Positions 7,028 to 16,353 of a stretch of DNA of 64,000 bases are shown in pieces. The notes beneath the pieces are model-generated. The model saw nothing but the letters and a program-made list of their open reading frames with translations. It had not been told where the DNA came from and did no database searches. The stretch is from Mycobacterium sp. 155 (lineage in GTDB: Bacteria > Actinomycetota > Actinomycetes > Mycobacteriales > Mycobacteriaceae). The stretch spans positions 2,723,463 through 2,787,462 of the forward strand of contig NZ_KB892705.1 of NCBI RefSeq assembly GCF_000373905.1, in the 5' to 3' direction. Numbering within the stretch: position 1 is the stretch's first letter; each line of letters starts with the position of its first letter. The translations under genes and the position numbers were made by a program.

Positions 7028-9661
7028 ATGAGCCGACCAGCCCCGCCCGCGCTGACCGTTCGGTACGACGGGTCGACCCGTACCTTCGCCCCCGGCAACG
7101 ATGTCGTCATAGGCCGTGACCTGCGCGCCGACGTCCGCATCGCCCACCCGTTGATCTCACGTGCGCACCTGGTGCTGCGGTTCGATCAGGGCCGATGGGT
7201 TGCGATCGACAACGGCAGCCTCAACGGCATGTATGTCAACGGCCGCCGAGTGCCTTCCGTGGATATCCAGGACGGCCAGGTCATCAACATCGGGAACCCG
7301 GACGGCCCACAGCTGAGCTTCGAGGTCGGCCACCACCAGGGCAACGTGGGCCGCACGCCGACTGTTGCGGTGCCGATCGCCACACGACAATCCGGCAGCT
7401 GGCCCACCCAGGCGCCCACCGGAGGGGGCTGGCAGCAGCCGCCTGGCAGCGCCCAGCGCCCGGGCTATCCGTCGGGCCCGCAGCAGCGTTACCCGACCGG
7501 CACGCAGTCCGGTTTCTCCAGCGGGCCGCAAGCGGGCTATCCGAGCGGTCCCCAGCCGGGTTACCCCAGCAGCCCGCAGTCGTACCAGCCACCGTCACCG
7601 GCGCGGCCGACTGGTCCGCCGTCTGCGCAGGCTCCGACCACCATGGGCCCCGCCGTGTCGGCACCGCGCGGCAACGAGCCGATCGCCAACAAAGCGACCA
7701 GCATGCTCAAAATCCTGCGGCCGGGCCGGACACCCGAACCGACTGCAGGAGCGGTGAAGATCGGTCGCGCCACCGACAACGACATCGTGATTCCCGACGT
7801 GCTCGCCTCACGGCACCACGCCACCCTGCTCCCGATGCCCGGGGGCACCCAGATCCGCGACGAACGCAGCATCAACGGCACGTTCGTCAACGGCGCCCGG
7901 GTGGACTCGGCGATCCTGCACGACGGCGACGTGGTCACCATCGGCAACGTCGACCTGACCTACACCGGCGGCACGCTGGTGCGGCGCAGCGAGACCGAGG
8001 CCGACACCCGCACCGGTGGGCTGGAGGTCCGCGCCCTGACGTGGACCATCGAGGGCAACAAGACCCTGCTGGACAACATTTCGCTGGACGCCCGACCCGG
8101 CACGCTGACGGCCGTGATCGGTCCGTCCGGCGCCGGCAAGTCGACCTTCGCCAAGCAGGTCGCGGGCCTGACCCATCCGACCAGCGGCACGATCACGTTC
8201 GAGGGTCACGACGTCCACGCCGAGTACGCCTCGCTGCGCTCCCGTATCGGCATGGTGCCGCAGGACGACGTGGTGCACGGCCAGCTCACCGTTCGGCAGG
8301 CGCTGATGTACGCCGCCGAACTCCGGCTGCCGCCCGACACCACCAAAGCCGACCGAGAACAGGTCGTCATGCAGGTGCTCGAAGAGCTCGAGATGACCAA
8401 GCATCTCGACACCCGCGTCGACAAGCTCTCGGGCGGGCAGCGCAAGCGCGCATCGGTGGCGTTGGAGCTGCTCACCGGCCCGTCGCTGCTGATCCTCGAC
8501 GAGCCCACCTCGGGGCTGGACCCGGCACTGGACCGCCAGGTGATGACGATGCTGCGGCAGCTGGCCGACGCCGGCCGCGTGGTGCTCGTGGTCACCCACT
8601 CGCTGACCTACCTCGACGTGTGCGACCAGGTGCTGTTGCTGGCGCCCGGTGGGAAGACCGCCTTCTGCGGGCCACCCAGCGAGATCAGTGCGGAGCTGGG
8701 CACCACCAACTGGGCGGACATCTTCAGCACGGTCGCGGGTGACCCCGAAGGGGCCAAGCAGCGGTACCTGACCATCCACGGGCCGCCACCGCAACGCCCG
8801 CCCGCGGACAAGCCTGCGAGCCTCGGCGAGCCCGTGCACACCAGCCTGCTGCGCCAGTTCTCCACGATCGCGCGCCGCCAGATGCGGTTGATCATCTCCG
8901 ACCGTGGCTACTTCGTCTTCTTGGCGCTGCTGCCGTTCATCATGGGCGTGCTGTCGCTGTCGGTGCCGGGCGAGACCGGCTTCGGACCGCCGAACCCGCT
9001 CAGCGACGCGCCGAACCAGCCCGGGCAGGTGCTGGTGCTGCTCAACGTGGGTGCGATCTTCATGGGTACCGCACTGACCATCCGCGACCTGATCGGCGAG
9101 CGCGCGATCTTCCTGCGTGAGCAGGCCGTCGGGTTGTCCACGACGGCCTACCTGTTAGCCAAGATCTGCGTGTACAGCATCTTCGCGGTGATCCAGGCGG
9201 GCATCGTCACAGCCATCACCATCATCGGTGTTGGCGCCCCGACTCAGGGCGCCAACCTGCTCGGCAACGCGTCCCTGGAACTGTTCGTCGGTATGGCTGC
9301 GTGCACGGTCTGCGCCGCGACGGTCGGCCTGGCCTTGTCGTCGGTCGCCAAGACCAGCGAGCAGATCATGCCGCTGCTGGTGGTCGCGATCATGAGCCAG
9401 TTGGTGTTCTCCGGTGGCATGATCCCGGTGACCGGCCGGGCCGTGCTGGACCAGATGTCGTGGGTCACCCCGGCCCGCTGGGGATTCGCGGCGACGGCAT
9501 CGACGGTGGGACTCACCGATCTGGTGAAACCGCCGATCGTGCCCGACGACTCGCTCTGGAAGCACTCCGAAGGGGCCTGGCTGTTCAACATGGCGATGCT
9601 GGCCGCGCTGTCGATCTTCTACGTCAGCTTCGTGCGTTGGAAGATCCGCCTCAAGGGCTGA
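7028..9661 (+). CDS. FHA domain-containing ABC exporter, Rv1747-like
   Basis: An 877-residue fused transporter. An N-terminal FHA domain (about 10-95, 'GRDLRADVRIAHPLISRAH') is followed by a low-complexity Gly/Pro/Tyr/Gln linker (about 100-215) with repeated 'GYPSGPQ'-type units. A second FHA domain (about 225-310, 'GRATDNDIVIPDVLASRHH') precedes an ABC ATPase with Walker A 'GPSGAGKST' (near 367), signature 'LSGGQ' (467-471) and Walker B 'LLILDEP'. An ABC-2 membrane domain with about six helices ends the protein. In M. tuberculosis the homologue Rv1747 is phosphorylated in the linker by PknF, and its FHA domains bind the phosphothreonines; linked cell-envelope export is inferred. The start is ATG 7028; the in-frame TTG at 7019 is less likely. 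Confidence 0.92.
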   Translation: MSRPAPPALTVRYDGSTRTFAPGNDVVIGRDLRADVRIAHPLISRAHLVLRFDQGRWVAIDNGSLNGMYVNGRRVPSVDIQDGQVINIGNPDGPQLSFEVGHHQGNVGRTPTVAVPIATRQSGSWPTQAPTGGGWQQPPGSAQRPGYPSGPQQRYPTGTQSGFSSGPQAGYPSGPQPGYPSSPQSYQPPSPARPTGPPSAQAPTTMGPAVSAPRGNEPIANKATSMLKILRPGRTPEPTAGAVKIGRATDNDIVIPDVLASRHHATLLPMPGGTQIRDERSINGTFVNGARVDSAILHDGDVVTIGNVDLTYTGGTLVRRSETEADTRTGGLEVRALTWTIEGNKTLLDNISLDARPGTLTAVIGPSGAGKSTFAKQVAGLTHPTSGTITFEGHDVHAEYASLRSRIGMVPQDDVVHGQLTVRQALMYAAELRLPPDTTKADREQVVMQVLEELEMTKHLDTRVDKLSGGQRKRASVALELLTGPSLLILDEPTSGLDPALDRQVMTMLRQLADAGRVVLVVTHSLTYLDVCDQVLLLAPGGKTAFCGPPSEISAELGTTNWADIFSTVAGDPEGAKQRYLTIHGPPPQRPPADKPASLGEPVHTSLLRQFSTIARRQMRLIISDRGYFVFLALLPFIMGVLSLSVPGETGFGPPNPLSDAPNQPGQVLVLLNVGAIFMGTALTIRDLIGERAIFLREQAVGLSTTAYLLAKICVYSIFAVIQAGIVTAITIIGVGAPTQGANLLGNASLELFVGMAACTVCAATVGLALSSVAKTSEQIMPLLVVAIMSQLVFSGGMIPVTGRAVLDQMSWVTPARWGFAATASTVGLTDLVKPPIVPDDSLWKHSEGAWLFNMAMLAALSIFYVSFVRWKIRLKG

Positions 9662-9671
9662 GTTCCCTCCC

Positions 9672-9730
9672 GCGAGCAGACGCTCGGGTACGCCAGCCTC
9701 GGCGTGTCGGGGACCTCAGCGTCTGCTCGG
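9672..9730. repeat. ~60 bp inverted-repeat element, copy A (convergent gene end)
   Basis: A perfect 12-bp inverted repeat, 'CGAGCAGACGCT' at 9673-9684 with its complement at 9718-9729, encloses a GC-rich centre containing 'ggcgtgtcgg'. It lies between the stop of the FHA-ABC gene (9661) and the stop of mfpA (9741). A related element occurs at 29342-29402 in the same convergent setting, so a bidirectional transcription-termination or mRNA-stabilising role is plausible. Confidence 0.7.
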
Positions 9731-9740
9731 CGGAAGAAAG

Positions 9741-10307
9741 TTACCCACCGACGACGAGACCATGCGCAGCGGCGTAGGCCAACGACTGGTCGACGTCGAC
9801 GCGTGCACCACGGAGTTTGGCGGTGGTCCACAGCGTGGGGTCGACGCGGGCACCGCGCAGGTCCGCCTCTTCAAGCCGGGCGTCCTGCACCCGCACGCCG
9901 GTCAGATCGGCGCGGCGCAGCACTGCCTTACGCAGATCCGTTCCCACCAGGCCGGCCTCGCGCAGCCGGCAGTCGGACAGGTCGACGCCTCGCAGATCGC
10001 ATCCGCCGAGCACTGCCAGTGTCAGATCTGACTCGACGAGAGTGATCGGCCGCAGGCGCGCTTCGCTGAACACCGAGCCCAGCAGACTGCAGTTGGTGAA
10101 CGTGCTGTGCCACAGCGTGGCCCGGCGGAACGTGCAGTTGCGGAACGCCGAGCCGGAATGCTCGGACTCGGACAGGTCGACTCCGCTGAAGTCGCATTCG
10201 GTGAAGACCACACGCTCGGTGCGGAGACGACTCAGAGCTCCGTCGTATTTGTCGGCGCGAAAATCCACGCCGACAAATTCCTCATCGGCCCAGAACAGCT
10301 CAGCCAT
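9741..10307 (-). CDS. mfpA: Pentapeptide-repeat DNA-gyrase-interacting protein
   Basis: A 188-residue protein built almost entirely of pentapeptide repeats (A/C-[D/N]-[L/F]-x-x), for example 'CDFSGVDLSESEHSG', 'CDLRGVDLSDCRLREAGL' and 'ADLTGVRVQDARLEEADLRG'. The family folds into a right-handed beta-helix that mimics B-DNA. MfpA of mycobacteria binds DNA gyrase and lowers fluoroquinolone susceptibility. It is the last gene of the operon with the small GTPase 4 nt upstream, the same order as Rv3361c-Rv3362c. Confidence 0.93.
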   Translation of the reverse strand: MAELFWADEEFVGVDFRADKYDGALSRLRTERVVFTECDFSGVDLSESEHSGSAFRNCTFRRATLWHSTFTNCSLLGSVFSEARLRPITLVESDLTLAVLGGCDLRGVDLSDCRLREAGLVGTDLRKAVLRRADLTGVRVQDARLEEADLRGARVDPTLWTTAKLRGARVDVDQSLAYAAAHGLVVGG

Positions 10308-10311
10308 TGGC

Positions 10312-10911
10312 TCAGCCGGGCAGCGCCGTCAGGCTGGTCAGCGAGTACTCGGTGAGGGCGATCAGCGCGGCCTTCGCCGAGTTGCGATCCCGGGCATCAA
10401 CCGTCATCACCGGAATGTGCTCGGGCAGCGCAAGCGCCGTGCGCACGGCCTGCGGGGGGTGCCGCGGAGCGTCGTCGAATTCGTTGACCGCCACGATGAA
10501 CGGCAGATTGCGGGCCTCGAAGAAATCCACCGCGGCGAAGCTGTCCTGCAGTCGGCGGATGTCGACCAGCACGATCGCGCCGATGGCGCCGCGCACCAAG
10601 TCGTCCCACATGAACCAGAACCGCCGCTGGCCGGGGGTGCCGAACAGATACAGGACCAAATCCTCGTCGAGGGTGATCCTGCCGAAATCCATCGCGACCG
10701 TGGTGGTCCGCTTGTCGGGAGTGCCGTCGAGGGCGTCGACGCCCTCGGAAACGTTGGTCACCAACGCCTCTGTCCGCAACGGCATGATCTCCGAAACCGA
10801 GCCGACGAATGTCGTTTTTCCTGCGCCGAACCCTCCGGAGATGACGATCTTCGTCGACGCGGCCCGCCGCCGGGGGCTGCCGTCGGCGCGGTCAGAGTGC
10901 TCGTAGACCAC
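10312..10911 (-). CDS. MglA/CvnD-type small GTPase
   Basis: A 199-residue P-loop ATP/GTP-binding protein with Walker A 'GGFGAGKTT' (about 26-34) and a G3-like 'FGTPGQRRFWFMWDDL', followed by 'AVNEFDD' (NKxD-like). It belongs to the family of Rv3362c and the Streptomyces conservon protein CvnD. In such operons the GTPase works with a sensor ATPase, a roadblock protein and a DUF742 protein; MfpB of M. smegmatis is the direct parallel, linked to MfpA action on gyrase. It overlaps the upstream DUF742 gene by 20 nt, so translation is probably coupled. Confidence 0.9.
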   Translation of the reverse strand: MVYEHSDRADGSPRRRAASTKIVISGGFGAGKTTFVGSVSEIMPLRTEALVTNVSEGVDALDGTPDKRTTTVAMDFGRITLDEDLVLYLFGTPGQRRFWFMWDDLVRGAIGAIVLVDIRRLQDSFAAVDFFEARNLPFIVAVNEFDDAPRHPPQAVRTALALPEHIPVMTVDARDRNSAKAALIALTEYSLTSLTALPG

Positions 10912-11260
10912 GCAGAGTCCTTCCTATCAGCTCACGGCGCTCGTCGAAGCTCGCCGAATCGTCGAGAGTGGTGAGTACGCGTAGATAACCCTGCGCCACC
11001 AAGTCCCCGACAAGCACGCGCGCCACGCCGAGAGGTAGGGACAAATATGCTGCGATCTCGGCCACAGACGGCCTGTCGGCGCACAGTTCCACGATTTGGC
11101 CACGAACATCGCGGGCCGACCAGCGCGGTTCACGTGGCGGTGGCTCCAGTGCCTCTACCGGTGCTTCCAACGGCAGGTGGACGCGCGAATCGGTCCGGCC
11201 AGCCGTCAGCGTGTAGGGCCGGACAAGACTTGGCCGTTCGGCCGATTCGAACGCATCCAT
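10892..11260 (-). CDS. DUF742 winged-helix-like protein (CvnC type)
   Basis: 122 residues, the same length as Rv3363c. It has the DUF742 outline: 'SLVRPYTLTAGRT' near the N-terminus, then 'QIVELCADRPSVAEIAAYLSL', 'GVARVLVGDLVAQGYLRV' and a conserved C-terminal 'ELIGRTLRGLRAL'. The middle resembles a winged helix. The start at ATG 11260 ('MDAFESAERPSLVRPYT') was chosen from family length; the frame extends upstream into non-family sequence. It is the third gene of the conservon-like operon; its role is not established. Confidence 0.88.
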   Translation of the reverse strand: MDAFESAERPSLVRPYTLTAGRTDSRVHLPLEAPVEALEPPPREPRWSARDVRGQIVELCADRPSVAEIAAYLSLPLGVARVLVGDLVAQGYLRVLTTLDDSASFDERRELIGRTLRGLRAL

Positions 11261-11267
11261 GAGCAGC

Positions 11268-11678
11268 TCACGAAGGTTGGGGCGTCCGGCGCGACGACTG
11301 CACCACAGCGCCGACGCGTTCGACCAGGATCGCCATCTCATAGCCGATCTGCCCGATATCGCAGGACCGGCCGGCCAGCGTCGCCAGGTTCGAGCCATCA
11401 CCGACCCGCATCAACAGCAGATAGCCGTTGTCCATCTCGACGACCGACTGCAGCACGTTGCCGCCCTCGAACAGTTGTGCCGCACCGGTGGCAAGGCTTG
11501 CCAGACCGGACGCCACCGCCGCGAGCTGATCGGCGTGCTCGGTCGGCATGTGCTCACTGGCCGCCATCAGCAGCCCGTCGGCAGACACCAGCACAGCGTG
11601 TGACACCCCGGACACCTCGCGGGCAAACTTCGACACCAACCAGTCCAGGGAGTCACGCTGCGTTCCTCCACGGGTCAT
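11268..11678 (-). CDS. Roadblock/LC7 domain protein (CvnB type)
   Basis: 136 residues with the roadblock fold pattern: '[31 protein letters not shown]', '[22 protein letters not shown]', '[18 protein letters not shown]' and '[16 protein letters not shown]'. Roadblock proteins modulate small GTPases of the MglA type, and the GTPase lies two genes downstream. The start ATG at 11678 overlaps the stop of the sensor gene (ATGA), so the two are translationally coupled. Orthologous to Rv3364c by sequence and position. Confidence 0.9.
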   Translation of the reverse strand: MTRGGTQRDSLDWLVSKFAREVSGVSHAVLVSADGLLMAASEHMPTEHADQLAAVASGLASLATGAAQLFEGGNVLQSVVEMDNGYLLLMRVGDGSNLATLAGRSCDIGQIGYEMAILVERVGAVVQSSRRTPQPS

Positions 11679-14473
11679 TCGTTATCGGTTCCTCTAGTCT
11701 CTCGGGCGTGCGACCGGCCGGCGGCCACACCGCCGAAATGGTTGCTGATGCTCGCGCGGACAGCCTCCGGATCACGCGGCTGGAACACCGCGAAAACGTC
11801 GCTGCCAGGGTTGTCTGCCGATGCTACCGCCTCAGGGCTGTCGTCATATCGATGTGCTGGGTGCTGGTCGTTGAGCCCGGCGACCGCCGCGACCCCGCCC
11901 GGCACGAGACGGGCACCCGGCGTACGCATCGGCAGGCCTTCCTCGGTGTGCTGCTCGACGGGCGCGTCCTGCGCCGCGGCCGCCACAGTCCAGCCCTTCT
12001 CCCAGACGGTCTTCCAGTCCAGGTCAGCGCTGCGCACGTGCGTCGCTGGGTCGATGTCCCATTCGGTCATCATCGACTGGTAGATGGCGTCGGTCGTTGA
12101 CGCCGGACGCGGCTCACCTGCCGGCGATTGCTGCTCGGCAGAGGCGGTCGGCGGGCCGAACTCGGGCTGCACGCCGTTGGAGGCGGCCTGTGCACGCGAG
12201 GCGAAAAACGCCGAGGTGTTGGTGACCGCCGTGTTCGTCAGCGCCCCAGTGCTCGGCACCGGGTCGAGAGACTGCTTCTCGTCCGCGGCCGCCTGCTCGG
12301 CTGTCTCTTGTTCGGCAACACCGTCGACTGGGTTCTCCGTGTCCGAGGCAATCGGGGTCAGCGTCGGCGACAGGTCGGAGATGCCGCTAGCACCGGGGTT
12401 GCGCCGCGGCAACGACCCGAACGGCAGATCGGCATGGCCGTTGCGCAGCAGGTCAGCGGATTCGGTTGCCGCATCGGCCGCTCGCGTGTCCAGGCCCATC
12501 GCGGCAGCCAACCCGTATGAGGGGTCGTCAGATGCTGTGGCGAACGATGCCGGGGCAGCCATCGGCACCCCGTCGCGCACCAGCAACTCCACCGGAATAT
12601 AGATCCCGGCGATGGTCCCCGAGTTTGGATCCTCGGCGACGGTGCTGCGCAACCGGACCACCAGACCGTGCTGGGTGGCCAGGCGCCCAACCACGAACAG
12701 GCCCATGTGGCGGGCGGTGTACGGATTGACCTCGCCACCGGACTGCAGACGCGCGTTGGCGACCCGAAGATCGGCATCGGTCATACCCAGACCTACATCG
12801 CTGACTTCGATGACCAGCCCGCCGGTGTCCGCATACCCGGCAGACACCCGGACCTGGGAGATCGGCGGTGAGTAGCGCAGCGCGTTGTCGAGCAACTCGG
12901 CCAACAGGTGGATCAGGTCGCCGGCGGCGGAGCCGACGATCTCGACATCGGCGACGGTCGCGGTGACGACGCGCGCGTAATCCTCGACCTCGGAGGCCGC
13001 GGCGTTGATGATCGTCTCGATCGGCACCGGCTCTTTGTGCTCGCGGGTCACCTTGGAGCCCGACAGCACCAGCAGATTGGCGCCGTTGCGCCGCATCCGG
13101 GCCGCCAGGTGGTCCAGCTTGAACAGGCTATCCAGCCGCTCGGGATCGTCCTCGTTGCGCTCAAGGCGGTCGATCAGGGACAGCTGCTGATCTACCAGCG
13201 AACGGCTGCGCCGCGACAGCGTCTCGAACATGTCGGAGACCTGCGACTGCAACTGCGCCTGTTCACCGGCCAAGAAGACGGCCTGCTGGTGCAGTTCGTC
13301 AACAGCGTGGGCGACCTGACCGACCTCTTCGGTGGTGTACACGGGCAGCGGCTCGACGATGCCGGGCTCACCGCCGCCACGGACACGTTCGATCTCGGCG
13401 GCCAGATCCTCGTGGGCGACCTTGAGCGCACTATCGCGCAGCGCGCGCAGTGGACGCACCAGCGAACGGGCCACCAGCAACACGATCACCAACGCGGTGA
13501 CGATGGCCGCGCCAACCAAAATTGCATCGCGGATAGCCACGTTGCGCTGATGATTCGCTTCGGCGTCGACGTCGGTCGGGATGGAGGCCGTGAAGTTGCC
13601 GATCATCTGGTCGGCGATCTTGCCGGTCGCCTGCAGCGAGGCGAGCAGGTCAGGATTGTCGACGAGCGTAGTCGTCGGGTCGGACAGTATCCCCAATCGC
13701 TTGACCATCTCCGAACGCAGCGTCGCCGCCTGCTCCGGGGCACCACCCAAGGCCTTCGCCATCGCCGTCACGGTCGACGGTTCGGTACCGGCCAATGCGA
13801 TCATCGAGTTGCGAAGTTCCGACTCGGGGAGATCATCACCGCGGGTGACCAGCAGCCGCTGCATCATCATCTGCCCGCGGGCACCGATCGCCCGGGACAA
13901 CGCGTCGGCCTTCAGTTGCACGTCCTGATCGTCGGTTCGTACCGATCCGGTGACTGCAGTTTCCGCGGTGAGCAGCAGCGACCCGTATTCCATCACCTGG
14001 GTCCGTAGGTCGACCGCGTTGGTCGTCACCGCGCCTACCAGTTCCTGCCCCTTGTCGAGCAGGCTGTTCACCGATTGCCCGACGTCGTCGGCAACCTGGG
14101 TGGAGTCGGTGCGCTGACGCAGGTCGGTCTTGCGCGCGTTGAAATCCGCCAGCGCGGTCTGGCTGTCACCACCCTCGGTGGCAGCCACCATGACGCCTTC
14201 CAGCGCAGCCATGTACTTGTCGATGTCCGGGATCAATTCGGCACGATCGGCGGCCAACCGCAGACGGGAGGCCTCGACTGAGCTGCCGTAGATGCGTAAT
14301 CCGCCGAACACGACGGCCAGAATCAGCGGCACCAGAACAATGGCGAGCACTTTCCCGCGGACGGGCCAATTCGCCGGAGACCAACGGGAGGGCCGCTCAG
14401 CCGGCACGTATGGCGCCGGCGTGAATTCGACCACCGTTCCGTCGGCCTGTTTCAGCTGCGTAAAGGCGGTCAT
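11675..14473 (-). CDS. Membrane sensor histidine-kinase-like ATPase (NIT-HAMP-HATPase, CvnA type)
   Basis: About 932 residues, the top gene of the operon and equivalent to Rv3365c. A first membrane helix ('[18 protein letters not shown]') is followed by an extracytoplasmic nitrate/nitrite-sensing-type helical domain (about 65-310). Then come a second helix ('[17 protein letters not shown]'), a HAMP segment, a dimerisation stretch with '[14 protein letters not shown]', and a HATPase domain with '[11 protein letters not shown]' (N box) and '[13 protein letters not shown]' (G box). The last ~250 residues are low-complexity and divergent. No response regulator is adjacent, which suits signalling to the GTPase/roadblock partners. 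ATG 14473 is preferred over 14479. Confidence 0.88.
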   Translation of the reverse strand: MTAFTQLKQADGTVVEFTPAPYVPAERPSRWSPANWPVRGKVLAIVLVPLILAVVFGGLRIYGSSVEASRLRLAADRAELIPDIDKYMAALEGVMVAATEGGDSQTALADFNARKTDLRQRTDSTQVADDVGQSVNSLLDKGQELVGAVTTNAVDLRTQVMEYGSLLLTAETAVTGSVRTDDQDVQLKADALSRAIGARGQMMMQRLLVTRGDDLPESELRNSMIALAGTEPSTVTAMAKALGGAPEQAATLRSEMVKRLGILSDPTTTLVDNPDLLASLQATGKIADQMIGNFTASIPTDVDAEANHQRNVAIRDAILVGAAIVTALVIVLLVARSLVRPLRALRDSALKVAHEDLAAEIERVRGGGEPGIVEPLPVYTTEEVGQVAHAVDELHQQAVFLAGEQAQLQSQVSDMFETLSRRSRSLVDQQLSLIDRLERNEDDPERLDSLFKLDHLAARMRRNGANLLVLSGSKVTREHKEPVPIETIINAAASEVEDYARVVTATVADVEIVGSAAGDLIHLLAELLDNALRYSPPISQVRVSAGYADTGGLVIEVSDVGLGMTDADLRVANARLQSGGEVNPYTARHMGLFVVGRLATQHGLVVRLRSTVAEDPNSGTIAGIYIPVELLVRDGVPMAAPASFATASDDPSYGLAAAMGLDTRAADAATESADLLRNGHADLPFGSLPRRNPGASGISDLSPTLTPIASDTENPVDGVAEQETAEQAAADEKQSLDPVPSTGALTNTAVTNTSAFFASRAQAASNGVQPEFGPPTASAEQQSPAGEPRPASTTDAIYQSMMTEWDIDPATHVRSADLDWKTVWEKGWTVAAAAQDAPVEQHTEEGLPMRTPGARLVPGGVAAVAGLNDQHPAHRYDDSPEAVASADNPGSDVFAVFQPRDPEAVRASISNHFGGVAAGRSHARETRGTDNE

Positions 14474-14767
14474 CGGCATCCAACCCTGCTATCGACCGAG
14501 TCTCGCCACTTTGGTCCTGAGGCGTGATTCATAAGGCTTCCTGCTGATTTCGCCCACGCTCGGGCGGGCGTCACTACGCCTGGCAATTCGACGAGTATGA
14601 CAGCCACTCGCAGGCGTTTCCACAATTCTCACTGAACAGCCAGAGTTTGTGACCGAGCTGTAGCGCAGTCGTATGTTAATTGAGCAAACCTCGCAACGAT
14701 CACTGATCTTGTCGACGACGATCACCCGGAGTACGGTGCGGCACCCCGCCGTACGATCGTCGGCGAA
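14474..14767. other. Divergent intergenic region, no gene seen
   Basis: About 290 nt between the sensor gene and trmL, which diverge. It must carry both promoters. An antisense open frame here has no family features. No palindrome or riboswitch was recognised. Confidence 0.5.
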
Positions 14768-15232
14768 ATGTTTCGGCTGCTGTTCTTCTCACCTCGAATC
14801 GCACCCAACACGGGCAACGCGATCAGAATGGTCGCTGCCACCGGCTGCGAATTGCATCTCGTGGAGCCATTGGGATTCGATCTGTCGGAGCCCAAACTGC
14901 GCCGCGCGGGACTCGACTACCACGATCTGGCGTCGGTGACCGTGCATCCGGATCTCGCGACGGCATGGTCGGCGCTGATGCCCGCCAAGGTATACGCGTT
15001 CACAGCGCACGCTGCGACGTCGTTTGCCGATATCAGCTACCAACCGGGCGATGTGCTGATGTTCGGGCCCGAACCCACCGGACTGGATACCGAGACGCTC
15101 GCCGATCCCCACATCACCGGCCGCGTGCGGATCCCGATGCTCGACGGCAGGCGGTCGCTGAACCTGTCGAACGCCGCCGCGGTCGCCGCTTACGAGGCGT
15201 GGCGGCAACACGGCTTCAGCGGCGCGGTCTGA
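14768..15232 (+). CDS. trmL: tRNA (cytidine(34)-2'-O)-methyltransferase, SPOUT family
   Basis: 154 residues matching SpoU/TrmL-type methyltransferases (Rv3366 position): 'FFSPRIAPNTGNAIRMVAATGCELHLVEPLGF' (motif 1), 'DVLMFGPEPTGLD' (motif 2) and 'IPMLDGRRSLNLSNAAAVAAYEAWRQ' (motif 3, trefoil knot with the S-adenosylmethionine site). The enzyme is predicted to methylate the wobble ribose of tRNA-Leu species. ATG at 14768 gives the full family length. It converges with the nitroreductase gene. Confidence 0.92.
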   Translation: MFRLLFFSPRIAPNTGNAIRMVAATGCELHLVEPLGFDLSEPKLRRAGLDYHDLASVTVHPDLATAWSALMPAKVYAFTAHAATSFADISYQPGDVLMFGPEPTGLDTETLADPHITGRVRIPMLDGRRSLNLSNAAAVAAYEAWRQHGFSGAV

Positions 15233-15250
15233 TTTCCTGATCCGTCCGAC

Positions 15251-15904
15251 TCACCAGGTGTCCCAGTGCGTGAGCTGATCGGCGGGCAGCCGCTTGGCCG
15301 GCTTGAAGTCGGTGCCCTTGGTGTAGGCGATCGGGAACAGCCCCGCCTGCGCGTACTGGTCGAACGGAATGCCCAGGACCTCAGCGGCCTGTCTCTCGCC
15401 GTCGCCGAGCAGATGCAACGTCGTCCACGCCGAGCCCAGCCCGCGGGACCGCAGCGCAAGCATGAAGCTCCACACCGCAGGCAGCAACGAGCCCCAGTAC
15501 GACGCCTGCTTTCCGACCGGCGCTCCGTCCGGACGGCCCGCCAGACACGGCACCATCAGCACGGGCACCTTCTCGAAGTTCTCACTGAGGTACTTCGCTG
15601 AGCTCATCACGGCGCCGACTTGCTCGTCGCGGATGTCGCCGCGCTCGGGGGCAGGGTGGTCGAGGTACGGGTTGGCGTTGGACCGGTAGATGTCGGCCAG
15701 CGCCTGCTTCTTTGCAGGATCGGTCACGAAGACCCACTGCCAGCCCTGAGCGTTGGACCCGGTCGGCGCCTGCAGCGCCAACCCCAGGCACTCCATGATC
15801 ACTTCGCGCGGCACCGGTTTGTCGAAGTCGAGTCGTTTGCGCACCGATCGAGTGGTGGTCAGAAGTTCGTCAGTGGACAAGTTCAAATTCAGATCGGCTG
15901 TCAT
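15251..15904 (-). CDS. FMN-dependent nitroreductase (Rv3368c-like)
   Basis: 217 residues of the nitroreductase fold. 'TTRSVRKRLDFDKPVP' carries the FMN-binding Arg cluster near residues 19-24. 'ALQAPTGSNAQGWQWVFVTD' and 'LRSRGLGSAWTTLHLLGDGERQAAEVLGIP' are further FMN-site and dimer motifs. These enzymes reduce nitro or quinone-like substrates with NAD(P)H; the natural substrate is unknown. The C-terminal 'LPADQLTHWDTW' is also typical of the mycobacterial orthologue. Confidence 0.9.
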   Translation of the reverse strand: MTADLNLNLSTDELLTTTRSVRKRLDFDKPVPREVIMECLGLALQAPTGSNAQGWQWVFVTDPAKKQALADIYRSNANPYLDHPAPERGDIRDEQVGAVMSSAKYLSENFEKVPVLMVPCLAGRPDGAPVGKQASYWGSLLPAVWSFMLALRSRGLGSAWTTLHLLGDGERQAAEVLGIPFDQYAQAGLFPIAYTKGTDFKPAKRLPADQLTHWDTW

Positions 15905-15944
15905 GGCGCGAGATTACATTCGGACTACGAGTGCGAGCGCGGGC

Positions 15945-16175
15945 TCAGCGGTGCTGCATGACCGCGATGTGCCACGCGCCGTGGTGGTTGTGCCAGCCGG
16001 GCGCAGCGTTGGGCGCGGGGTGGGCGTGCGTGCTCGGGCTGAAGGAGTGGCCCGGGCCTGACGGAGCCTGGGCAGTGGTGCTGGCCGATGCGGTGCCGGC
16101 CAGGCCGAGCGCGGCCCCGCCGATGACGCCGGCGGAGATGATCGGGAGCGCGATGGTGCTGATGATGCGGATCAT
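15945..16175 (-). CDS. Small secreted His-rich protein
   Basis: A 76-residue ORF with a credible Sec signal peptide ('MIRIISTIALPIISAGVIGGAALGLAGTASA', cleavage after an Ala-Ser-Ala-like site near residue 31). The mature part is about 45 residues, rich in His, Pro and Ala, with 'HAHPAPNAAPGWHNHHGAWHI'. The function is unknown; a metal-binding role is only suggested by the His content. It stands alone between the nitroreductase and dnaE2. Confidence 0.62.
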   Translation of the reverse strand: MIRIISTIALPIISAGVIGGAALGLAGTASASTTAQAPSGPGHSFSPSTHAHPAPNAAPGWHNHHGAWHIAVMQHR

Positions 16176-16353
16176 TTCTGTAATCCTTTGTGTGAGTTGG
16201 GTTTTGGTCTATCTGTTCGGCTTGTTTCGCCGTTGAGATAAGAATGCCGCCCAACTCGGCCCGGGTCTGTCGCCCTAGTGGTGGATGCACGCGATGAACG
16301 TGGTGTCCCCCTATCGGAGGAAAGCCGGTGTCGCCCGCCGGGGGCGGCCCGCG

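Noticed and set aside
12908-14008. 366-codon plus-strand frame over the NIT-HAMP sensor
   Set aside because: Antisense shadow; composition dominated by Arg, Gly, Gln and Asp with no hydrophobic core.
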